From NCBI RefSeq assembly GCF_950097975.1, contig NZ_CATNHF010000012.1, forward strand, positions 62,001 through 126,000: DNA of 64,000 bases, written 5' to 3'. Position 1 is the stretch's first letter; each line of letters opens with the position of its first letter. Positions 58,699 to 64,000 of the stretch are shown here, piece after piece. Both the position numbers and the translations under genes were made by a program. Under the pieces are notes generated by a model, which had not been told where the DNA came from, did not search any database, and was given only the letters and a program-made list of their open reading frames with translations. The stretch is from Microbacterium sp. T2.11-28. GTDB taxonomy: Bacteria; Actinomycetota; Actinomycetes; Actinomycetales; Microbacteriaceae.

Positions 58699-60292
58699 CC
58701 TCGGCCGCGCCAGCGCACTCATCGGCGCCGGCACGCTCGTCTCGCGCGTGACCGGCCTGATTCGCAACGTCGTCCTCGTCGGGGCGCTCGGCGTCGTCCC
58801 CTCCGCGGCCTTCGACGCGTTCGGCGTGGCCAACCAGCTCCCCAACAGCATCTTCGCCCTGATCTCGTCGGGCCTGCTGGCGGGGGTCATCGTGCCCCAG
58901 ATCGTGAAGGCGGTCCGCACCCACGACGACCGCGGCAGCGCGTTCGTCTCGAAGCTGCTCACCCTCGGCGTCGTCACGCTCGCGGCGGTGACCGCCGTGG
59001 CGATGGTCGCCGCGCCGCTGCTCGTGCTCATCTACGGGGGGCGGTTCTCGGCCGACGGACGCGCGCTCGCGCTCGCGCTCGCGTACTGGTGCCTGCCGCA
59101 GCTGTTCTTCTACGGCCTCTACGCCCTGGTCGGCGAGGTCCTCAACGCCCGGCGGATCTTCGGCCCCTACGCGTGGTCCCCCATCATCAACAACATCGTC
59201 TCGATCGCCGGGTTCGGGGCCTTCATCTGGCTGTTCGGGCTCCGTCGCTCCGCGACCGGGTGGACGCCCGAGATGATCGCGCTGCTGGGCGGCACCGCGA
59301 CGCTCGGCATCGTGCTGCAGGCCGTCGTGCTGCTGCTGTTCTGGCGGCGGGCGGGGCTCACCGTGCGGGCGGACTTCCGGTGGCGCGGCATCGGGCTCGG
59401 CCACATCGGCCGGCTGGCGGGGTGGACCTTCCTCATGGTCGTCGTGGGGCAGGTGGCGGGCGCCGTGCAGGCGAACCTCGTCGGCTCGGCCTCCGGTCTG
59501 GGCGCCGCCAACGGCGCCATGCAGACGGCCTGGCTGCTGTTCATGCTGCCGTTCTCGGTGATCGTGATCTCCCTCGGCACCCCGTACTACACGCAGCTGA
59601 GCGAGCACGTCGCCGAGGGGCGCACCGACGCCGTCACCGCCGACCTCTCGACGCTCACCCGCACGATCGGCGTGTTTATGGTCGGCGTCCTGGGGGCCAT
59701 GGTCGCGGCCATCGTGCCCCTGTCGGCGATCTTCGCCGACCACCCCGACGAGGCGGTGGCGCTCGCCTGGGTGCTCGGCGCCTTCCTCGTGGCGCTGCTG
59801 CCGCTGTCGTTCCAGTTCGGCATCCAGCGCACGTTCTACGCCCTCGGCGACACCCGCACGCCGTTCCTCTACACCGTGGTGCAGGCGGTCCTCGTCGTCC
59901 TCACCTCCGTCGTCGGCTTCCTCGTGCTGCCCGCGCCGTGGCTCGCGGTCGGGATCGCCCTCGGCCAGTCCCTGGCCAACATCGTGCAGTTCGCCCTCGC
60001 GGTCGCGCTCCTGCGTCGCAAGCTCGGCCCCCTCGGCCTGGGCGGCGCGGCCCGCTCGGTGCTGCGCTTCCTCGCGGCCGCGGTCCCCGCGACCGGCGCC
60101 GGATGGCTCGCGTTCGAGCTGCTGGGGGGCGCCGCCGGCTGGCCCGCGTCCGATCGCCTGGCCGGGTTCCTCGCCGCCGCGCTCATCGGCCTTCTGACGC
60201 TGTGCGTGTACGTCCTGTTCCTGGCCCTCCTCCGCGCCCCGGAGCTGCGCACCGCGCTCCAGGCGGTCCGCCGGTTCCTCCCGGGCCGCTGA
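58691..60292 (+). CDS. murJ: Lipid II flippase MurJ
   Basis: A 533-residue, 14-helix MVF/MOP-family flippase that moves lipid II across the membrane. Diagnostic segments: SALIGAGTLVSRVTGLIRNVVLVGALG, FGVANQLPNSIFALISSGLLAGVIVPQIV, YALVGEVLNARRIFGPYAWSPIINNIVSI and FGIQRTFYALGDTRTPF. The pseudokinase extension of mycobacterial MviN is absent. Overlaps DUF6049 by 8 bases and is thus co-translated with it. Confidence 0.95.
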   Translation: MASLGRASALIGAGTLVSRVTGLIRNVVLVGALGVVPSAAFDAFGVANQLPNSIFALISSGLLAGVIVPQIVKAVRTHDDRGSAFVSKLLTLGVVTLAAVTAVAMVAAPLLVLIYGGRFSADGRALALALAYWCLPQLFFYGLYALVGEVLNARRIFGPYAWSPIINNIVSIAGFGAFIWLFGLRRSATGWTPEMIALLGGTATLGIVLQAVVLLLFWRRAGLTVRADFRWRGIGLGHIGRLAGWTFLMVVVGQVAGAVQANLVGSASGLGAANGAMQTAWLLFMLPFSVIVISLGTPYYTQLSEHVAEGRTDAVTADLSTLTRTIGVFMVGVLGAMVAAIVPLSAIFADHPDEAVALAWVLGAFLVALLPLSFQFGIQRTFYALGDTRTPFLYTVVQAVLVVLTSVVGFLVLPAPWLAVGIALGQSLANIVQFALAVALLRRKLGPLGLGGAARSVLRFLAAAVPATGAGWLAFELLGGAAGWPASDRLAGFLAAALIGLLTLCVYVLFLALLRAPELRTALQAVRRFLPGR

Positions 60293-60439
60293 CCGGCGCG
60301 GAGCGGCGCCGAGCCGCGTCGAGCCGCCTGAGACAGCCCTGAGACACCCCTGCGAGAGCCCGCGTGCGGGAATGCCGCGCGGCTACCATGGGTTGAATGT
60401 GCCGGGGCCGGAGAGCCCCGCAGACGAAGGGACATCGAC

Positions 60440-61426
60440 GTGCGGCAGGTCATCATCATCGGATCGGGACCGGCGGGCTACACCGCGGCGATCTACGCTG
60501 CGCGGGCCAACCTCGAGCCCCTCCTCATCGCGAGCTCCGTCGAGGCCGGCGGCGAGCTCATGAACACGACCGAGGTCGAGAACTTCCCCGGGTTCCCCGA
60601 GGGCATCATGGGCCCGGAGCTCATGACGAAGATGCAGGAGCAGGCGGAGCGCTTCGGCACCGAGGTGCTCTACGACGACGTCACCGCCGTCGACTTCTCG
60701 GGCCGCGTCAAGAAGGTCACCCTCGGCTCCGGCGCCACCCACGAGGCCGACGCGATCGTCTACGCGACCGGATCGGCGCCCCGCAAGATCGGCATCGAGG
60801 GCGAATCGCGCCTGTCCGGCCACGGCGTCTCCTACTGCGCGACCTGCGACGGGTTCTTCTTCCGTGAGCGCACGATCGCCGTCGTCGGCGGCGGCGACTC
60901 CGCCATGGAGGAGGCGACGTTCCTCACGAAGTTCGCGACGAAGGTCTACGTGATCCACCGTCGCGACGAGCTGCGCGCGTCGAAGATCATGCAGGAGCGC
61001 GCCTTCGCGAACGAGAAGATCGAGTTCGTGTGGAACAGCGCGGTCGTCGACGTGCTCGGCGAGGACTCGGTGACCGGTGTGGTCCTCGAGGACACCGTCG
61101 ACGGATCGCGCCGCGAGCTCGCCCTCGACGGCATCTTCGTCGCCATCGGCAACGACCCGCGCACGCACCTCGTGCACGGCACGCTCGACCTCACCGAGCA
61201 CGGCACGATCTGGGTCGACGGCCGCTCGTCGCGCACCTCGGTGCCCGGCGTCTTCGCCGCCGGCGACGTGATCGACCCCACCTACCGCCAGGCGGTCACC
61301 GCCGCCGGCAGCGGAACGGTGGCGGCGCTCGACGTCGAGCACTACCTCGCCTCCCTCGCCGACGCCGGTGCTCCGGCCGTGGACGAGGCGCAGATCGACG
61401 GCCTCCCCGAGGCCGACGCGGCCTGA
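60440..61426 (+). CDS. trxB: Thioredoxin reductase
   Basis: A 328-residue FAD/NADPH enzyme reducing thioredoxin. FAD site IIGSGPAGYTAAIYAARANL, redox disulphide SYCATCDGFFFRE, NADPH site VVGGGDSAMEEATFL, second FAD motif GVFAAGDVIDPTYRQAVTAAGSG. GTG 60440 with GAAGGGA 7 bases upstream. The 147 bases before it contain a TACCAT -10-like box near 60383 and a GC hairpin in the leader. Followed by trxA after 82 bases. Confidence 0.97.
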   Translation: MRQVIIIGSGPAGYTAAIYAARANLEPLLIASSVEAGGELMNTTEVENFPGFPEGIMGPELMTKMQEQAERFGTEVLYDDVTAVDFSGRVKKVTLGSGATHEADAIVYATGSAPRKIGIEGESRLSGHGVSYCATCDGFFFRERTIAVVGGGDSAMEEATFLTKFATKVYVIHRRDELRASKIMQERAFANEKIEFVWNSAVVDVLGEDSVTGVVLEDTVDGSRRELALDGIFVAIGNDPRTHLVHGTLDLTEHGTIWVDGRSSRTSVPGVFAAGDVIDPTYRQAVTAAGSGTVAALDVEHYLASLADAGAPAVDEAQIDGLPEADAA

Positions 61427-61508
61427 CGCGGGCGGTCGCAGACCCACGGAACAAAACGCGACCCCGCCGCGTTCCACCCCACGACAGCTTCCTAAGGAGA
61501 CATGGATT

Positions 61509-61832
61509 ATGAGCGCCAAGGCCACCAACGAGAGCACCTGGCAGCAGGACGTCATCGACGCCGAAGGCCCCATCCTGGTGGACTTCTGGGCGGAGTGGTG
61601 CGGTCCCTGTCGCATGGTCGGACCCATCCTCGACGAGATCCAGGCGGAGAACGGCGACAAGATCACCGTCCTCAAGCTGAACGTCGACGAGAACCCGAAC
61701 CTCGCGATGAAGTACCAGATCACCTCGATCCCCGCGATGAAGGTGTTCCACAAGGGTGAGGTCGAGAAGACGATCATCGGTGCGAAGCCGAAGTTCGCGC
61801 TCGAGCAGGACCTCGCCGCCTACCTCGGCTGA
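61509..61832 (+). CDS. trxA: Thioredoxin
   Basis: A 107-residue thioredoxin with the active site DFWAEWCGPCRMVGPILDEI, the cis-Pro in TSIPAMKVFHKGE, and the normal length of the family. ATG 61509 is used; another ATG at 61502 lies in a different frame. AAGGAG sits 9 bases upstream. It shares a transcript with trxB and is followed by a strong terminator. Confidence 0.97.
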   Translation: MSAKATNESTWQQDVIDAEGPILVDFWAEWCGPCRMVGPILDEIQAENGDKITVLKLNVDENPNLAMKYQITSIPAMKVFHKGEVEKTIIGAKPKFALEQDLAAYLG

Positions 61833-61845
61833 GAAACGTCAGGAG

Positions 61846-61878
61846 CCCCGGTCAGATAGTTGTTCTGACCGGGGTTTT
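61846..61878 (+). terminator. Rho-independent terminator of trxB-trxA
   Basis: CCCCGGTCAGA (61846-61856) pairs with TCTGACCGGGG (61864-61874), 11 bases with a 7-base loop, then TTTTCCTTT. It starts 14 bases after the trxA stop. Confidence 0.95.
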
Positions 61879-61921
61879 CCTTTGCCCGCGCGGGGCGTGG
61901 GGAGTGCGGCCGGACGGTTCG

Positions 61922-62263
61922 TCAGGAGGCTTCGGCGCGCACCGAGGCATCCCAGGTGCGGTGCGGCTCGCTTCCCAGCAGGCGCCAGACGGCGCGCGTC
62001 AGCGGCGGGTACTCGATGGCGATCTGACGGAGCACGCGGTAGTTGCGCGCGGCGGTCGGGCGGACGCCGCCGTCGGATGCGATGTTCTCGGCGCGGAGCG
62101 TGAGGACGACCAGCTCGTCGACCGTGGGAAGGTCCTCCATGAACTCCCACGGGTCCTCGCCGTCGCGCAGACGCTCCTCGATCAGCACCGACAGCTCGTC
62201 GCCCGCTTCGGCGCGCAGCAGTTCGAGGCTGGCGCGTCGGGGAACGTGGGGCTGATCGGTCAC
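61922..62263 (-). CDS. Small protein of unknown function next to parB
   Basis: A 113-residue soluble acidic protein, not recognised: RRASLELLRAEAGDELSVLIEERLRDGEDPWEFMEDLPTVDELVVLTLRAENIA, then ARNYRVLRQIAIEYPPLTRAVWRLLG. It appears all-helical. Small genes at this position occur in other Microbacteriaceae and have been given names that are not supported by motifs. GTG 62263 start; 62 bases after the parB stop, same strand. Confidence 0.7.
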   Translation of the reverse strand: MTDQPHVPRRASLELLRAEAGDELSVLIEERLRDGEDPWEFMEDLPTVDELVVLTLRAENIASDGGVRPTAARNYRVLRQIAIEYPPLTRAVWRLLGSEPHRTWDASVRAEAS

Positions 62264-62325
62264 CTATCCAGGGTACGACCGGTCGGCGACGTCGGCGTCG
62301 ATCTCCGGCGATCGGGTGCCCCCGA

Positions 62326-63276
62326 TCAGTGCGTCCCGTACTCGGTCTCGCCGAGCTCGGCGAGGATGCGGTTGAGATCCTGGATCGTGGCGAAATCAAT
62401 GTTGATCTGGCCTTTTTTCGCGTTCAGCGTGATCTTCACCTTGGTGTTCAGGCGATCACCCAGGCGCTCGGCGACGTCGTCGAGGTGGGCGCGTCGCGCA
62501 CCTGCCTTGGGTGCGACGCGGCGTGCCCCGGCCTCGGGAGCCTTCGATGCCGCCTCCGCGGCCCGGACCGACAGATCCTCGTTGACGATCTTGTCGGCGA
62601 GGCGCTGCATGGCCTCTGCGTCCTCGAGCGAGAGGATCGCCCGCGCGTGTCCCGCGCTGAGGACGCCCGCGGCCACCCGCTGCTGGACCGGCACCGGCAG
62701 CTTCAGCAGGCGGATCGTGTTGCTGATCTGCGGCCGCGACCTGCCGATCCGGCCCGCGAGCTCCTCCTGCGTGATGCCGAAGTCGTCGAGCAGCTGCTGA
62801 TAGGCGGACGCCTCTTCCAGCGGGTTCAGCTGCGACCGGTGGAGGTTCTCGAGCAGCGCGTCGCGCAGGAGGTTCTCATCCGAGGTGTCGCGGACGATGG
62901 CGGGGATGGCGGTGAGGCCGGCCTCGCGCGACGCGCGCGTGCGGCGCTCGCCCATGATGAGCTCGTACTTGCCGTCCTCGTTGGTGCGCACGACGACGGG
63001 CTGGAGCACGCCGAACTCGCGCACGCTGTGGACGAGCTCGGCCAGGTCGTCGGCGTCGAAGTGGGTGCGCGGCTGGCGGGGATTGGGGACGATCTCGTTC
63101 GGATCGATCTCGATGAGCCGCGTCCCGGGGATCGCCAGCAGCTCGGCCGTGTCGCCGTCCTCGGCGGTCGCCGCGGGCGCGCCGGGGAAGAACACGTCGA
63201 CGGGACGCGCCTCACCGGACTCCGCTGTGGGGATGAGTGCGCCGATTCCGCGGCCGAGGCCGGTTCGCTTCGCCAT
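62326..63276 (-). CDS. parB: Chromosome-partitioning protein ParB
   Basis: A 316-residue ParB CTPase that loads at parS. N terminus KRTGLGRGIGALIP is typical. The CTP-binding domain has IDPNEIVPNPRQPRTHFDADDLAELVHSVREFGVLQPVVVR, IMGERRTRASREAGL and ENLHRSQLNPLEEASAYQ. The helix-turn-helix is ITQEELAGRIGRSRPQISNTIRLLKLP, and the C-terminal dimerisation domain ends the chain. Its ATG shares one base with the parA stop (TGATG). Confidence 0.97.
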   Translation of the reverse strand: MAKRTGLGRGIGALIPTAESGEARPVDVFFPGAPAATAEDGDTAELLAIPGTRLIEIDPNEIVPNPRQPRTHFDADDLAELVHSVREFGVLQPVVVRTNEDGKYELIMGERRTRASREAGLTAIPAIVRDTSDENLLRDALLENLHRSQLNPLEEASAYQQLLDDFGITQEELAGRIGRSRPQISNTIRLLKLPVPVQQRVAAGVLSAGHARAILSLEDAEAMQRLADKIVNEDLSVRAAEAASKAPEAGARRVAPKAGARRAHLDDVAERLGDRLNTKVKITLNAKKGQINIDFATIQDLNRILAELGETEYGTH

Positions 63277-64000
63277 CAGGATGCTCCTTCGTCGGGGTGC
63301 TGGTGTCCGCGCCGTGCGATCTCGACGGCGGCCTCACGGTAGGCGACCGCGCCGGCCGACGCTCCGTCGTAGGCGATCACGGTCTGGCCGAAGCTCGGCG
63401 CCTCCGAGACGCGCACCGAGCGAGGGATGACGGTCTGGAGCACCTCCTTCGGGAAGTGCGAGCGGACCTCGTCCGCCACCTGCTGGGCGAGACGGGTGCG
63501 CCCGTCGTACATCGTCAGCAGGATCGTCGACAGGTGCAGACGCGGATTGAGGTGCTTCTGGATCATCCGCACACTGCCCAGCAGCTGGCTGAGGCCCTCC
63601 AGCGCGTAGTACTCGCACTGGATCGGGATCATGAGCTCGTCCGCGGCCGTGAACGCGTTGATCGTGAGGAGGCCGAGCGACGGCGGGCAGTCGACGATCA
63701 CGAAGTGAGGCGGCTCCTCGCTCGCGGCGAGGTAGTCCTCGAGCGCGGTGCGGAGGCGGTGCTCCCGCGCGACCTGCGAGACGAGCTCGATCTCTGCGCC
63801 CGCCAGGTGGATCGTCGACGGCGCGCACATCAGTCGATCCGACTCCGGGCTCGTCTGCACGATGTCGGCGAGGGGGAACTCGTCGATCAGCACGTCGTAG
63901 ACGCTCGGGATGTCCGCTGTGTGCGGCACACCGAGCGCGGTGGACGCGTTGCCCTGGGGATCGAGGTCGACCACGAGCACGCGGGCGCCCAGGCTCGCCA
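63276..64000 (-). CDS. parA: Chromosome-partitioning ATPase ParA, 5' end outside the window
   Basis: The C-terminal ~241 residues of a ParA/Soj Walker ATPase; the Walker A motif lies past the right edge. Visible are ARVLVVDLDPQGNASTALG (Walker A' region), FVIVDCPPSLGLLTINAFTAADELMIPIQCEYYALEGLSQLL (Walker B), RTRLAQQVADEVRSHF and VIPRSVRVSEAPSFGQTVIAYD. ParA moves ParB-parS complexes apart. The frame is open to base 64000, so no start is given. Confidence 0.97.
   Translation of the reverse strand, partial: ASLGARVLVVDLDPQGNASTALGVPHTADIPSVYDVLIDEFPLADIVQTSPESDRLMCAPSTIHLAGAEIELVSQVAREHRLRTALEDYLAASEEPPHFVIVDCPPSLGLLTINAFTAADELMIPIQCEYYALEGLSQLLGSVRMIQKHLNPRLHLSTILLTMYDGRTRLAQQVADEVRSHFPKEVLQTVIPRSVRVSEAPSFGQTVIAYDGASAGAVAYREAAVEIARRGHQHPDEGAS

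Noticed and set aside
54892..59031. A continuous 1379-codon minus-strand frame across methyltransferase, DUF6049 and part of murJ
   Set aside because: Only the part 54892-56448 has protein motifs; the rest is antisense to DUF6049 and murJ and low-complexity, as expected for GC-rich antisense frames.
62326..64000. parS site near parAB
   Set aside because: No GTTTCACGTGAAAC-like 14-mer was found; it probably lies outside the window.

Overview
The window is high-GC DNA with very dense, mostly intron-length-free gene packing, many GTG starts and ATGA/TGATG stop-start overlaps. Gene content and order (rpsF-ssb-rpsR-rplI, dnaB, cca, DUF6049-murJ, trxB-trxA, parB-parA) point to an actinobacterium of the family Microbacteriaceae, most likely Microbacterium or a close relative. 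The right end is close to the chromosomal origin: parA runs off the right edge, and the core genes on the minus strand are transcribed away from that side.

Layout, left to right. 1-8.2 kb: a truncated secreted sugar dehydrogenase, an AraC-VOC-DUF1801 operon, a nonulosonic-acid cluster (CMP-sugar synthetase fused to a HAD phosphatase, a NeuB-type synthase, a DUF6716 glycosyltransferase), a Gfo/Idh/MocA oxidoreductase and an MDR reductase that is bracketed by two copies of a palindromic repeat. 8.3-9.5 kb: a decayed patch with a broken cutinase gene and a worn third repeat copy. 9.5-22.2 kb: ordinary accessory metabolism, transport and regulators (hydrolase, MATE, DUF808, serine hydrolase, YaeQ, MFS/HxlR pair with a clear operator, SRPBCC, SDR, HTH, peptidase E, aldo/keto reductase). 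22.2-31.0 kb: a complete alpha-1,6-mannan utilisation locus (secreted GH76 with two carbohydrate-binding modules, GH125 exo-mannosidase, ABC importer, cytosolic GH76, GntR/LacI regulator) with a shared AT-rich motif upstream of the first gene and of the regulator. 31.1-38.5 kb: metal CDF/ArsR pair, a DUF222-HNH (REP13E12-like) gene with an elaborate structured leader, an XRE/DUF2975 pair, DUF4328, WYL/VOC divergent pair, MFS/TetR pair, each with visible inverted repeats at the promoter.

39-45 kb is the core replication and ribosome block: dnaB with a cluster of DnaA-box-like 9-mers upstream, then two plus-strand genes for secreted proteins (one a chaplin-like repeat protein with an LAETG sorting signal) wedged between dnaB and rplI, then rplI-rpsR-ssb-rpsF. 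45-53 kb: two conserved proteins of unknown function, an aldehyde dehydrogenase/DUF779/GAF-regulator set with malQ inside it, and interspersed repeats. 53-64 kb: cca, a class I methyltransferase, DUF6049, murJ, trxB, trxA with a textbook terminator, a small unknown gene, parB and parA.

No tRNA, rRNA, CRISPR array, intact insertion sequence, prophage or parS site was recognised. The most interesting items are the DUF222-HNH leader RNA (two mutually exclusive hairpins plus a hairpin that hides the Shine-Dalgarno), the chaplin-like LAETG protein, the Kdn/nonulosonate cluster with a fused phosphatase, the palindromic repeats around the MDR gene, and the DnaA boxes upstream of dnaB.
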